In this document: positions 25,148-34,286 of the stretch, piece after piece
Position numbering within the stretch: position 1 is the stretch's first letter
Layout: the number at the start of each line of letters is the position of its first letter
Assembly (NCBI GenBank): GCA_017307855.1
Contig: JAFKGD010000001.1
Location: 62,001 to 126,000 of the forward strand
DNA length: 64,000 bases
Source of the DNA: Burkholderiales bacterium
GTDB taxonomy: Bacteria > Pseudomonadota > Gammaproteobacteria > Burkholderiales > Burkholderiaceae_C
Direction: 5' to 3'
Made by a program: the position numbers and the translations under genes
Notes under the pieces: generated by a model
Told to the model about the DNA's origin: nothing
The model's database searches: none
The model's input: the letters and a program-made list of their open reading frames with translations, nothing else

Positions 25148-25222
25148 CACTTCTGGTCCAACCAACGTGGAAGACCTCCGTGGAGGCCAGCAGAGTGTCT
25201 GCTTTTCAGGGCGGCCAGGGGC

Positions 25223-25648
25223 TCAGTTCTTGCCGAGCAGTCCGCCCACCCAAAGCGCGCCGTGCGTCGCGGCCCAGGCGGCCATGCCGGTGACGAAGGC
25301 GCCCCAGCACAGGTCGGCCACGGTCACGTGCCAGGGCCAGCCCTTGAGCGTGGCCTGATTGGTCAGGTCATAGGTGGCGTAAGCCAGCAGGCCCAGCGCC
25401 GCACCCAGCAGCAATGCCGTGAGCGGCCGGCGCGACTGGAGCGCGGGCGCAATGGCGAACAGGACGATGCCGCTGATGTAGATCACGTAGAACAGCGCGG
25501 CCGGCGCCATCACGAAGCGTTCGGTCATCAGGTGGCCGATGGCGGGGCGGTACAGCCGGTCGGCCATGGCGGTGAGCCAGACGGCGTCGAGCGCCAGGAA
25601 GACGACCGCGGCGATGGGCCAGGCCAGGGCGATGTGGGTGATGGACAT
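25223..25648 (-). CDS. DUF2177 family membrane protein
   Basis: The 141-residue protein has four hydrophobic segments and family signatures VFLALDAVWLTAMADRLYRPAIG and LLAYATYDLTNQATLKGWP. In alphaproteobacteria DUF2177 genes occur in RpoE/ChrR-controlled lipid clusters, and here it is beside one. I chose the ATG at 25648 because the longer ORF start has no family support. Function is unknown. Confidence 0.87.
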   Translation of the reverse strand: MSITHIALAWPIAAVVFLALDAVWLTAMADRLYRPAIGHLMTERFVMAPAALFYVIYISGIVLFAIAPALQSRRPLTALLLGAALGLLAYATYDLTNQATLKGWPWHVTVADLCWGAFVTGMAAWAATHGALWVGGLLGKN

Positions 25649-25738
25649 GTCGTGTGCTCCTGCAGTCGTGTTGTGCAAGCGTACGCGCCACAGGCGCCTG
25701 CGGATCACCCGGGCTGCGTCACGGCGTGTCGGCGAGCT

Positions 25739-26410
25739 TCAACGCAGGCGGTAGGACAGCTTGCGCCCGCCGGCGAGCGTGGCGTCCAGCCCGATCCACG
25801 CCTCTCCGGCGGCGGCGTACCAGAGATCGATGGCGGAATCTGGCAGTTGCAGCGTGAGCCGGGTGGCGGCCACCGGCACGCCGCGCACGTCCACCGTCGC
25901 GCTGACCGGTGCTGCGAAACGCACAGGCTCCATGCGGCCGGTCTGCACGTTCAGCAGGCTGGACTGGCCCCGCAGCGCCGTGGGGTTCCAGTAAGCGAAG
26001 CTCATGACGCAGCCCGAGGCTGCCGGCAGGGCAGCGTCGGCCGTGCGCACCTGAAGCGCGGCGGGGCCGCCGTCGGCACGCACCGTCAGCGGTGTGCCGT
26101 CGTCGTCGGTGTCGGCCTCCACGGCGGCCAGGCAGTTGCCCACCCATTGCTCACGCGCCTGGTGGCGGTAGCGGTACACCGTGAGCCCCAGCACGCGCAC
26201 CGCGAACTGCGCCTGGCTGGTCAGCACGCGGCGCGAGGGCGTGGTTTCGAGCCGGTACACGTGATCACCGATGGGGCGTCCGTCGAGTCGCGCCTCGAAT
26301 CGCCATTCCTGGGGGGCGGACGCTGCGGGCGCATCGGCGCGCGCGCCGCAGGGCAGCAGGATCAGGGCCGCCGTCAGCACGGCCAGTGTCTGGCGGTGGC
26401 GCTCACCCAT
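25739..26410 (-). CDS. DUF6134 family exported protein
   Basis: The 223-residue protein starts with a signal peptide (ALILLPCGARADA). The rest is a beta-rich domain (EWRFEARLDGRPIGDHVYRLE ... SFAYWNPTALRGQSSLLN) matching DUF6134 proteins of periplasmic location. It overlaps the DUF1295 gene by 8 bp and therefore belongs to the CFA-like operon. It may carry or bind lipid; this is inference. Confidence 0.8.
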   Translation of the reverse strand: MGERHRQTLAVLTAALILLPCGARADAPAASAPQEWRFEARLDGRPIGDHVYRLETTPSRRVLTSQAQFAVRVLGLTVYRYRHQAREQWVGNCLAAVEADTDDDGTPLTVRADGGPAALQVRTADAALPAASGCVMSFAYWNPTALRGQSSLLNVQTGRMEPVRFAAPVSATVDVRGVPVAATRLTLQLPDSAIDLWYAAAGEAWIGLDATLAGGRKLSYRLR

Positions 26411-27209
26411 GGCGGCGCGGCGGCCAGGGAATGAAGGCGCTGGTGCGCGCGATGTAGTCGCGGTAGGCCGGGCGTGTGCCCAGGTCGCGCTCCAGCAGGG
26501 TGACGCCCGACACGCGCAGGAGCAACACGGTCATGAGCAGTGGCGACAGCACGGCCCACAGGGCGCCGGTGCCGGCCAGGCCCACTGACGCGATCCACAG
26601 GCCCCACCACACGCAGCACTCGCCGAAGTAGTTGGGATGGCGCGAATAGCGCCACAGGCCGCGATCCATCACGCTGCCCTTGGGCGGCCGGCTGGCACGA
26701 AAGCGCGCCATCTGCGCATCGGCGATGGCCTCGATCAGCAGGCCCGCCAGGCCCAGGGCCAGCCCCAGCCACAGCATCGGCGGCCAGGCGGGCGGCGCAT
26801 CGCCCGCCTGCGAGGCCGCCAGCAGCGGACTGGCCACCAGCCACGCCAGCACGGCCTGCAGGCCGAACACGGTGAACAGGCTGCGCAGGGCGAAGGCGTC
26901 GCCATGCTCTTCGCGCATGCGGGCGTAGCGCCGGTCTTCGCCGTGGCCCCAGTTGCGGATCGTGATGTAGAGGCCCAGCCGCAGCGCCCAGGCCAGCAGC
27001 AGCGCGAGCAGCCATGGCGCGTGTGGCGTGGCCGGTCCCAGCGCAACGTACAGGACGGCGGGGGTGGCGATGAGAAACGGCCAGAAGCGGTCGGCCAGGC
27101 TGGCATCGCGCCGGGCGAGGCTCAGCACCCAGGCCGGCAGCGCCAGCAACAGCGCTGCCAGCAGGCCCGTGGTGGCCAGCCATGCGATGGACGATGAAGG
27201 CGTGGGCAT
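26403..27209 (-). CDS. DUF1295 / steroid-5-alpha-reductase-like membrane protein
   Basis: The 268-residue multi-pass membrane protein has the family signature ADRFWPFLIATPA near the N-terminus and the C-terminal GLWRYSRHPNYFGECCVWWGLWI block, which resembles the cofactor site of isoprenylcysteine methyltransferase and 5-alpha-reductase proteins. It lies between the CFA-like methyltransferase and DUF6134 genes and probably reduces or modifies acyl chains. Confidence 0.9.
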   Translation of the reverse strand: MPTPSSSIAWLATTGLLAALLLALPAWVLSLARRDASLADRFWPFLIATPAVLYVALGPATPHAPWLLALLLAWALRLGLYITIRNWGHGEDRRYARMREEHGDAFALRSLFTVFGLQAVLAWLVASPLLAASQAGDAPPAWPPMLWLGLALGLAGLLIEAIADAQMARFRASRPPKGSVMDRGLWRYSRHPNYFGECCVWWGLWIASVGLAGTGALWAVLSPLLMTVLLLRVSGVTLLERDLGTRPAYRDYIARTSAFIPWPPRRHG

Positions 27210-27226
27210 GGCGGATCCCGGCGCGT

Positions 27227-28288
27227 TCAGGCGATCTGGGTCCGGCGCTCGAACAGGTAGTGGCTCACCCACCACTGCTGTCCGCCGGCATAGCCGAACA
27301 GCTCGTCGACCGACAGGAAGAACAGGCGCCAGCGCGTCCACCACAGGTCGGCATCGGCCGCGCCGTACGTCCGCTCGAACAGCGGCATGAGGTCGTCCCG
27401 CTTCGCGTCCATATTGGCCAGCCAGGCGGCGGCCGTGCGCTGGTAATGGCGGCCGTCCCAGCGCCACTGCTGCAGCAGGGCCAGATCGTCCTGGCAGTGC
27501 AGCGGCAGGTCGTCGCTGGGCATCATGCCGCCGGAGAAGAAGTAGCGGCTCATCCAGTCGCTGGCGTCGCGCACCTCGAAGGGGTAGGGCGCTTCGCGGT
27601 GCGCGAACACGTGCATGAAGAAACGCCCGCCGGGCGCCAGCCAGCGGGCCACGCGGGCGAAAGCCTCGGGCCAGTTGCGCAGGTGCTCGAACATTTCGAC
27701 CGACACCACGCGGTCGTACCGTCCGGCCGGCTGGTCCAGCACGTTGAAGTCGCAGGTGATCACACGCAGGTTGACCAGGCCGCGCCGTGCGGCCTCGGCC
27801 TCGATGTATTCGCGCTGCGAGTGCGAGTTGGACACGGCCGTGATGCGGCTGCCGGGGTAGTGCGCGGCCATCCACAGCGACAGCGAGCCCCAGCCACAGC
27901 CGAGTTCGAGCACCTGCTGGCCGTCGGCCAGGCCTGCACGCTCGCAGGTGGCCAGGAGCGCGGCGCTTTCGGCCTGCTCCAGCGTCTGCACACCTTCGGG
28001 CCACCAGCACGAGCTGTACTTGCGGTGCGGCCCCAGGACGGCGGCGAAGAAGGCGGCGGGAACCTCGTAGTGCTGCTCGTTGGCCTTCTCGGGCAGCAGG
28101 GCCAGCGGCGCGGCGCGCATGGCCTGCAGGTGGGCGTGGGTGAGGCGGGCCGTGGCTTCGGTGTCGCCGCTGCGCAGCTCGGCCAGCCGCTCGCGCAGCA
28201 GCCGGCGGATGCCCAGCCGCACCATGGCATCGGGCACGCGGCCGCGCTCGACCCATTGCAGTGCGAGGGCGGTGGCGTCCTGGGGCAT
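27227..28288 (-). CDS. Second cyclopropane-synthase-like SAM methyltransferase
   Basis: A 353-residue methyltransferase with EQHYEVPAAFFAAVLGPHRKYSSCWW, SAM motif VLELGCGWGSLSLWMA and VVSVEMFEHLRNWPEA. It is distinct from the synthase at 20029-21300, with a shorter N-terminus and a different active-site region. It heads a four-gene operon (methyltransferase, DUF1295, DUF6134, then DUF2177). Possible reactions include methylation of unsaturated acyl chains on the way to branched or furan fatty acids; the substrate is not proven. Confidence 0.9.
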   Translation of the reverse strand: MPQDATALALQWVERGRVPDAMVRLGIRRLLRERLAELRSGDTEATARLTHAHLQAMRAAPLALLPEKANEQHYEVPAAFFAAVLGPHRKYSSCWWPEGVQTLEQAESAALLATCERAGLADGQQVLELGCGWGSLSLWMAAHYPGSRITAVSNSHSQREYIEAEAARRGLVNLRVITCDFNVLDQPAGRYDRVVSVEMFEHLRNWPEAFARVARWLAPGGRFFMHVFAHREAPYPFEVRDASDWMSRYFFSGGMMPSDDLPLHCQDDLALLQQWRWDGRHYQRTAAAWLANMDAKRDDLMPLFERTYGAADADLWWTRWRLFFLSVDELFGYAGGQQWWVSHYLFERRTQIA

Positions 28289-28429
28289 GTCGGGCTCTCC
28301 TGTCTGATTTGATGCGCTTGTGGCATATACGCACGCCGCGCGGCTTTGGATCGCCCACCCGGCGGCGGGACCCCGAAGCGGTCCTGCAGGCTCATGCGCA
28401 GGCGGCCGATGCGGCGTGGGCCGCCGGCG

Positions 28430-29095
28430 TCAACCGCCGGTGGCGCCCAGCAGCCCCGCGCAGGCTGCCAGACGGGACAGGCTCCAGCCGGTGCCGAGCA
28501 GCATCATGCGGGTGTGCAGGTCATCCTGCACGGCGGCAGGCACCGCCGCGCCCAGCAGGCGCAGCCGGCGGTCACGCAGATCGACCCACACACATTCGTG
28601 CTGCCTTGCGAGCGCCAGCCACAGCGCATGCGCGCCCGCCGACTGGCGGGCACCGCTGAGCAGGCACAGGCCGCTGGCCAGGGCCTGCCGGTAGAGCGCG
28701 CTGGCCAGGCCGCGCCGCTGGTAGGGCGGCGCATAGCGCGAATGGGGCGCACGCAGGCAGCGGTCGGCCCGGCGGTCCAGCTCCACCAGGCGGTTGAACA
28801 CGGTGTAGCCGGCCAGGCGTCGGCAGGCGGTGTCTTCCACGTAGACGTAGTACTCGCCGTCGGCTTCGCGTGTGCGCAGGATCAGCCCGGGCTGGCCGCT
28901 GTCGTGGCGCTCGATACCGTGCAGCCGGTCGCCCGGACGGTGCAGGCGCTCGTAGAGAGTCGCGAGTTCGGCTTCCAGACCCGGCGGGTCAGGATCGACG
29001 TCGATGCGCAGCGACAGCGGCCGTGGCGGGCGGGGGCGCGGGGGCCTGGCCGTGCGCCAGGCGGCGGCAAGGGGGGCGGACAGCGTGAGTGGCAT
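28430..29095 (-). CDS. GNAT-like N-acyltransferase
   Basis: The 221-residue protein shows a GNAT-like core with GEYYVYVEDTACRRLAGYTVFNRL and an acyl-CoA loop region PPYQRRGLASALYRQAL. The C-terminal third is leucine- and arginine-rich. The ATG at 29095 lies just after the beta-helix gene and is the first start that keeps the core. Substrate is unknown. It is in the same direction as, and 13 bp from, the hexad-repeat protein gene. Confidence 0.65.
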   Translation of the reverse strand: MPLTLSAPLAAAWRTARPPRPRPPRPLSLRIDVDPDPPGLEAELATLYERLHRPGDRLHGIERHDSGQPGLILRTREADGEYYVYVEDTACRRLAGYTVFNRLVELDRRADRCLRAPHSRYAPPYQRRGLASALYRQALASGLCLLSGARQSAGAHALWLALARQHECVWVDLRDRRLRLLGAAVPAAVQDDLHTRMMLLGTGWSLSRLAACAGLLGATGG

Positions 29096-29108
29096 GGCCG
29101 TGCTCCGG

Positions 29109-30002
29109 TCACGCGGAAGGGGGGTGAACGAGGCTGGCGTGGGCCGTGTTGTCCCACCAACCGCTGCGCAGTCCGACCGGCAGGGCACGCGCGTTGACGC
29201 GCGCGCTGGACGACCAGGCGTCCACCGGCACGTCGAGCCCGGCGTAGACCCCGTAGCCGGCACCCGCGCGGATCTCGCCGCCCGCGGCCAGGCTCTCGCC
29301 CACGCGGATGGCGCCACCGGCCCGGATGTCGCCGCGCGTGCGCACGCCCCAGCCGGCCTCCAGGTGCCGGCCGCTGTGGATGTCGCCTCCGGCCTCGATG
29401 CCGTGGCCGGCCCGCAGCGAGCCACCGACCTCGATGCGCCCGCCCGCGCGCAGGCCCTGGCCGCAGCGTGCGTCGCCGCTCACGTGCAGGTTCTCGTCGA
29501 CATGCAGTCCGCCCGTGCAGGCCAGGCCGCCGCTGCGCAACTCGCCGCCCACGCGCAGCCGGCCTGCGCATTCGAGGAGGTCGGCCACTTCCACGCTCCA
29601 GCCTGCGCGGATGCGTCCGCCCACCTGCAGCACCCCTTCGCTGCGCAGGCCGCCGCCGACGCGAAGGTCTTCACCCGCGACGACGGCGCGGCCCGCGCGG
29701 ATGCCGGCGCCGGTGGCGATGTTCCTGCCGCATCGCACGGTGGTGGCGACGTCGACGCCGCCGCGCACCACCAGCGAGCCGGCGAACACCAGCGCGTCGG
29801 CCTGCAGGTCGTCCAGCGTCAGCACGCTGTCGGTGGGACCGAACTGGTCGAGCAGCCAGCAGGCGTCTTCCACGCGGTCGTCCCGCACGAGGGCGTCGAG
29901 CAGATGCTGGTAGTCGGTGCCCTGGTGGCGATGGCGGATGAACCAGCGGTAGCCGTCGGCGCAGGGCCGCTTGGTCTTGATGAAATTCCTGGACAGTTCC
30001 AT
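29109..30002 (-). CDS. Hexad-repeat beta-helix protein of unknown function
   Basis: The 297-residue protein has an N-terminal domain of about 60 residues (NFIKTKRPCADGYRWFIRH ... VEDACWLLDQFGPTD) followed by about 27 six-residue repeats of the form LRVGGx/IRAGGx/IHSGRx. Such left-handed or bactofilin-like coils stack in a beta-helix, with glycine at the turns. It has no signal peptide. It may form a polymer or scaffold. I recognise no named family. The longer start at 30044 has no added conserved residues, so 30002 is preferred. Confidence 0.75.
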   Translation of the reverse strand: MELSRNFIKTKRPCADGYRWFIRHRHQGTDYQHLLDALVRDDRVEDACWLLDQFGPTDSVLTLDDLQADALVFAGSLVVRGGVDVATTVRCGRNIATGAGIRAGRAVVAGEDLRVGGGLRSEGVLQVGGRIRAGWSVEVADLLECAGRLRVGGELRSGGLACTGGLHVDENLHVSGDARCGQGLRAGGRIEVGGSLRAGHGIEAGGDIHSGRHLEAGWGVRTRGDIRAGGAIRVGESLAAGGEIRAGAGYGVYAGLDVPVDAWSSSARVNARALPVGLRSGWWDNTAHASLVHPPSA

Positions 30003-30450
30003 GAACAATGAGCTCGTGACAAGGCGCACCGCGACGCGGTGCAATGCGCGCGCAGTCCCTCAGGACGTGGCTCGGCCGGTCATGCCGGGGCCGGGTTCAG
30101 GGGTGCACGCAGGACGGCGGACGACGGTCCGCTGGCGAGGTGCCGTGCGGGGAACTCAGGTGTGGGAAGGGTCCACCTGGCCTCCTCGCACGGCCAGGGA
30201 AAGCACGGCCATGGGGCCACGGTGCGTGGCAGGAGGGCGAGGGACGGCCGCGCCCGCGCGGTCCGTGCGCCGCGCGGCGCGTGCAGCGACGCCGCGATGC
30301 GAAGCAGCGCGGGGCAGGCGGAATCCGGTCGGGGCGGCGGGCATGGATGGGCGGGTGGAGCGATGGCCGGATCGGCAAGGCGACCGGGCGGGACGCGGCG
30401 TTTGTATCACGACCCCGCGCCGCCGGCTGGCGTGGGGGCTTGGCGCGCGC
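30003..30450. other. 448-bp stretch without a supported gene
   Basis: Both strands are open in parts but give arginine/glycine-rich shadow proteins with no domain. No tRNA, terminator or promoter is convincing. The region separates the beta-helix protein gene from regA. Confidence 0.5.
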
Positions 30451-31029
30451 CTATTTGACGCGCTGCTTCTCGAGCTTGCGCGCCAGCGTGCGGCGGTGCA
30501 TGCCCAGCCGGCGCGCGGTTTCGGAGATGTTGAAGCCGGTCTCGGCCAGCACCTCGTGGATACGCTCCCACTCCAGCGTCTTGATCGAGGTGGATCGCTC
30601 GGTGAGCTCCACATCGGCATCGCCCGCGGCGCGGCCGAACGCGGCTTCGATGTCGTCGGTGTTGGACGGCTTGGCCAGGTAGTGGCAGGCGCCCAGCTTG
30701 ATGGCTTCCACGGCGGTGGCGATGCTGGCGTAGCCGGTCAGCACCACGATGAGCATGTCCGGGTCGTGCGCATGCAGCAACTGCACGCAGGCCAGGCCTG
30801 AATCGCCGCCCGAGAGCTTGAGATCGACCACGGCGTAGCCGGGATTGCGGGTGGCCAGCACCTCGCGCACGCGCGCGGCATCGTGGGCCTGCAGCACTTC
30901 GTAGCCGCGCCGCTCGAACGAGCGCGCCAGCGTGCGCGCGAAGGCGGCGTCGTCCTCGACCAGCAGCAGGACGCGCTGGCCGGCGTCGTCTTCAGGCTCG
31001 GGCGGCGGTGTCGTCGTCGGGGTGGTCAT
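30451..31029 (-). CDS. regA: RegA/PrrA-type redox response regulator
   Basis: The 192-residue regulator has an N-terminal receiver domain (LLLVEDDAAFARTLARSFERRGYEV; phospho-acceptor in AVVDLKLSGGDSG; KPSNTDD) and a C-terminal Fis-type helix-turn-helix (NISETARRLGMHRRTLARKLEKQRVK), matching RegA/PrrA/ActR. It controls terminal oxidases and other redox genes in proteobacteria. It starts inside the 3' end of regB (38-bp overlap). Because its sensor is frameshifted, its phosphorylation may be altered in this strain. Confidence 0.93.
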   Translation of the reverse strand: MTTPTTTPPPEPEDDAGQRVLLLVEDDAAFARTLARSFERRGYEVLQAHDAARVREVLATRNPGYAVVDLKLSGGDSGLACVQLLHAHDPDMLIVVLTGYASIATAVEAIKLGACHYLAKPSNTDDIEAAFGRAAGDADVELTERSTSIKTLEWERIHEVLAETGFNISETARRLGMHRRTLARKLEKQRVK

Positions 31030-32300
31030 GGGTGTCGAGGGTAATCGCAGACAGCGGCAGGCGCAGCGTGACGACGGCGCCGCCTTCCGGCGCATTGGCC
31101 GCGTACACCGAACCACCCAGCGTGCGCGCCACGTTGACCACCAGGAAGAGGCCCAGTCCGCTGCCGGGCCGGTTCTTGCTCGACTGGTAGGGCTTGCCCA
31201 GTTGCGCCAGCATGGCCGGCGCGAAGCCGGGCCCATGGTCGACAACGGTCAGCAGCAGCTCGTCGTCCTCGCGCGCGGCCTGCAGCGACACCCAGCCGGG
31301 CGAGGCTTCCAGGGCGTTGTCGAGCACGTTGCAGATCATCTGCTTGATGGCCGAATCCGACACGATGGCCTGGTCTTCGCCGAACAGGTTGGTGTAGACC
31401 AGCACATTGGACGAGCGCGTCGCGCGCCAGTCGGCCACCAGGTCGCCCAGGAACGTGGTCACGGTGGTGGGCACCGGCGCGTCGCCGCGGGCTTCGCCGG
31501 CCGACAGCAGGATGCCGCCGACGATGGCCTTGCAGCGCGCGAGCTGGGTCTGCATTTCGTCCACCTCGAGCAGCAGTTCGGGGTCGGACGTGAAGTGCGG
31601 CAGCCGCCGCCAGTCGCCCAGGATCACCGACAGCGTGGACAGGGGCGTGCCCAGCTCGTGCGCCGCGCCCGAGGCCAGCAGGCCCATGCGCACGATGTGT
31701 TCTTCCTCGGCGGCGCGCTGGCGCAGGTCGGCCAGCCGCGCGTCGCGCGCGCGCAGGTTGCGCTGGATGCGGGTGATGAACACCACCAGCAGGGCGGCAT
31801 TGAGCGCGAAGCACAGCACCAGCCCCAGGATGTAGGGGCTGGCCAGCCCCTGGTGGTGGTCGAGTGGCACCGCCAGCGGGCGGTGGAACTGCGTGAGCAG
31901 CGTGAAGCAGGCCACCGTGGTGGCCACCAGCGCGCCCAGCGTCGCCGGGCGCAGCAGCACCGCGCCCAGCGTGACCTGCAGCAGGTACAGGAAGATGAAC
32001 GGGTTGGTGGCCCCGCCGCTGAGATAGATCTGGACGGAGAACGCGGTCACATCCACCAGCAGCGCGATGAAGAGCTCCAGGTCGGGGACGTCGGCGCCGT
32101 GGCGGCGCCAGCACAGCCAGCGCGACCAGCATCGGCTCCAGCGGCAGGGGAATGCCCAGCCCGTAGTGGACCAGCGAGATCGTGACGATCTGCCCCACCA
32201 CCGCGATCCAGCGCAACTGGATCAGCTGCTGCATGTTGCGCATGCCGGTCGTGTCCTGGGGGGGGCGCGCCGCGGCGCGCGGCGCGGGTTCAGCGCTCAT
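30992..32300 (-). pseudogene. regB: RegB/PrrB-type redox sensor kinase, frameshifted
   Basis: The N-terminus is encoded in one frame (MSAEPAPRAAA ... LIQLRWIAVVGQIVTIS ... MLVALAVLA) from ATG 32300. The rest continues in a different frame (+1) from about 32120 downstream, where it reads WLCWRRHGADVPDLELFIALLVDVTAFSVQIYLSGGATNPF. The second part contains the quinone-contact motif GGATNPF, H-box GAAHELGTPLS, the redox Cys in QLARCKAIV and ATPase motifs GPGF and GSGLGLF. A small deletion, probably about 20 nt, in the loop between membrane helices 2 and 3 best explains the break. A 354-residue protein can still start at GTG 32056 but lacks the first helices. Confidence 0.75.
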
Positions 32301-33150
32301 CCATGCTTCTCGTTGCATCTGCACCGTGTCTCTTCCTTGCCCGGTCCGTGTCCGGGTCTGCGTTGTCGGGTGCGGAATTGTCGTCCGGACCGGGCCGGCC
32401 GGGGCGATGGCGCCAGACCAGCCACGCGGCCAGCACGACCATCAGGGCCAGACCGTACCAGGTGGCGGCATAGATCAGGTGGCTGTTGCGGAACGCCACC
32501 ACGGTCATGCCTGGATAAGGCCAGGGCCCCACGGGCGCGGTCGCCTCGGTGGGCGCGGGGCCGTCTCCGGCCTCGTCGATGAAGTAGGGCGCCACCGCCT
32601 CCAGCCGCTGTGCCGCTGCGATGGCCTGAACGTCGCGCGAATGCCATCGGCCGGCGGCGGGGTCGTTCTGGCGCAGGAAGGCGCCGCCGGGCTCGGTGAT
32701 GCGCAGCAGACCCTGGACGTCGCGCATGCCGTCCGGACGCAGCAAGGCGGCGCGGCCCTCGGGCGGCACGAAGCCCCGGTTGACCAGCACGGTCCAGCCG
32801 GCAGGCGTGCGCAGCGGTGTCAGCACCCAGTGGCCGGCGCCGAACACGGTCGACGCCTGCACCAGCACCTCGCGGTCGTACAGGAAGGTGCCGGACACCT
32901 TCACGCGCCGGTACTCGTCGGCCTCGCGCCCGATGGCCGGCCAGGCTGCGGGGCCCGGCGCGTCGGTGGCGGCCGCGGCCAGGCGCGCATCGACGCGCGC
33001 GATCAGCGCGAGCTTCCAGGCGCGGCGTTCGACCTGCCAGTGACCCAGCGAGACGAAAAGGGCGAAGAGCAGGACGCCGGCCAGTGCCAACACCCAGGTG
33101 CCGGCGCCGGGCCTGCGCCGGCGTGCCGCCGTTGGCGTGGCGTGCGGCAT
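32290..33150 (-). CDS. SURF1 family cytochrome oxidase assembly protein
   Basis: A 286-residue protein with two membrane helices, one near the N-terminus (WVLALAGVLLFALFVSLGHWQVERRAWK) and one near the C-terminus (LIYAATWYGLALMVVLAAWLVWRHRPG). The periplasmic domain has the family VLVNRGFVP and GTFLYDREVLV-type segments. It helps haem insertion into haem-copper oxidases and lies directly downstream of cyoD. Its 3' end overlaps the regB start by 11 bp. Confidence 0.9.
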   Translation of the reverse strand: MPHATPTAARRRRPGAGTWVLALAGVLLFALFVSLGHWQVERRAWKLALIARVDARLAAAATDAPGPAAWPAIGREADEYRRVKVSGTFLYDREVLVQASTVFGAGHWVLTPLRTPAGWTVLVNRGFVPPEGRAALLRPDGMRDVQGLLRITEPGGAFLRQNDPAAGRWHSRDVQAIAAAQRLEAVAPYFIDEAGDGPAPTEATAPVGPWPYPGMTVVAFRNSHLIYAATWYGLALMVVLAAWLVWRHRPGRPGPDDNSAPDNADPDTDRARKRHGADATRSMDER

Positions 33151-33165
33151 GCGCAATCGCTCAGG

Positions 33166-33645
33166 TCAGGGCTGGATGCTCGGCTTGTGCACCATGTCGG
33201 CCATCATGTTGGTGTTCATGTGGTACATGACCCAGAGCGAGCCGGCCAGCAGGATGGCAACGATGACGACGGTGAAGATCAGCGCCAGCATGTTCCAGCC
33301 GCCTTCGGACCGGGCGTTCATGTGCAGGAAATACACCATGTGCACGACCATCTGCACTGCCGCGAAGCCGAGGATGACCACCGACGTGATCGCAGGGCTG
33401 TCGATGACCTTGCCCATCACCAGCCAGAACGGGATGGCGGTGAGGATGACGGCCAGCACGAAGCCGGTCACGTAGTCGCGCAAGCTGCCGTGGCTGGCGC
33501 CTTCGTCGTCATGGTGGTGGTCGTCGTGGCCGGTGATCTCGTGCGGCTGCTCGTGCGTGCGATCGCTGCGGTCGGCGGGGCGCGGATCGTGCCGGCGTGC
33601 GTCTTCCGGCGCGCCGTGGCCGGGGTGGGCGGGGGTGGAGTTCAT
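33166..33645 (-). CDS. cyoD: Cytochrome o ubiquinol oxidase subunit IV (CyoD)
   Basis: The 159-residue protein has a long His/Asp-rich N-terminal cytoplasmic segment ([18 protein letters not shown]) and three membrane helices ([41 protein letters not shown]). The ATG at 33645 overlaps cyoC by 4 bp. CyoD stabilises the bo3 complex. The His-rich extension is unusual for CyoD and might bind metal. Confidence 0.93.
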   Translation of the reverse strand: MNSTPAHPGHGAPEDARRHDPRPADRSDRTHEQPHEITGHDDHHHDDEGASHGSLRDYVTGFVLAVILTAIPFWLVMGKVIDSPAITSVVILGFAAVQMVVHMVYFLHMNARSEGGWNMLALIFTVVIVAILLAGSLWVMYHMNTNMMADMVHKPSIQP

Positions 33646-34286
33646 GCGGGCAGCACTCCCATCAAATAGACAAAGGTGAAGACGCCGATCCAGACCACGT
33701 CCAGAAAGTGCCAGAACAGCGACAGGCACATCAGGCGGCGGCGGTTCTCGGCGATGAGCCCGTGGCGGCTCACCTGGAACATCAGCACCACCAGCCAGAG
33801 GATGCCGAAGAACACGTGCAGGCCGTGGGTGCCGACCAGCGCGAAGAAGGCCGACAGGAAGGCGCTGCGCTGCGGGCCAGCGCCCAGGTGGATGAGGTGG
33901 TGGAACTCGTAGATTTCCAGTGCGATGAAGCCCGCGCCCAGCAGGCCGGTGATGCCCAGCCAGACCAGCGTGCCGGTCTGGCGTTTCTTCTGCATCTCCA
34001 GCATCGAGAAGCCGTAGGTGATGGACGACAGCAGCAGCAGGCCGGTGTTGATGGCGACCAGGTTCAGATCGAACAGGTCGGCACCCGAAGGGCCGGCCGC
34101 GTAGCTGCGGCCCACCACGCCGTACACCGCGAAGAGCGCGGCGAAGATGAGGCAGTCGCTCATCAGGTAGAGCCAGAAGCCGAGCAGCGTGCCGTTCTGC
34201 GGGTGGTGCTCGCCGGGAACGTAGAAGCGCTGGTTGTCCGGCGCATGCACGCCGGTGGCGGGTGCGCTGGCGGTGGCGGCGGTCAT
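33642..34286 (-). CDS. cyoC: Cytochrome o ubiquinol oxidase subunit III (CyoC)
   Basis: The 214-residue protein has five membrane helices with the family motifs [39 protein letters not shown] and [21 protein letters not shown]. The ATG at 34286 overlaps the cyoB stop as ATGA. It is the non-catalytic subunit III of the bo3 quinol oxidase. Confidence 0.95.
   Translation of the reverse strand: MTAATASAPATGVHAPDNQRFYVPGEHHPQNGTLLGFWLYLMSDCLIFAALFAVYGVVGRSYAAGPSGADLFDLNLVAINTGLLLLSSITYGFSMLEMQKKRQTGTLVWLGITGLLGAGFIALEIYEFHHLIHLGAGPQRSAFLSAFFALVGTHGLHVFFGILWLVVLMFQVSRHGLIAENRRRLMCLSLFWHFLDVVWIGVFTFVYLMGVLPA

Noticed and set aside
30039-30458. Plus-strand ORFs in the gap before regA
   Set aside because: The products are Arg/Gly/Ala-rich with no ribosome site or domain.
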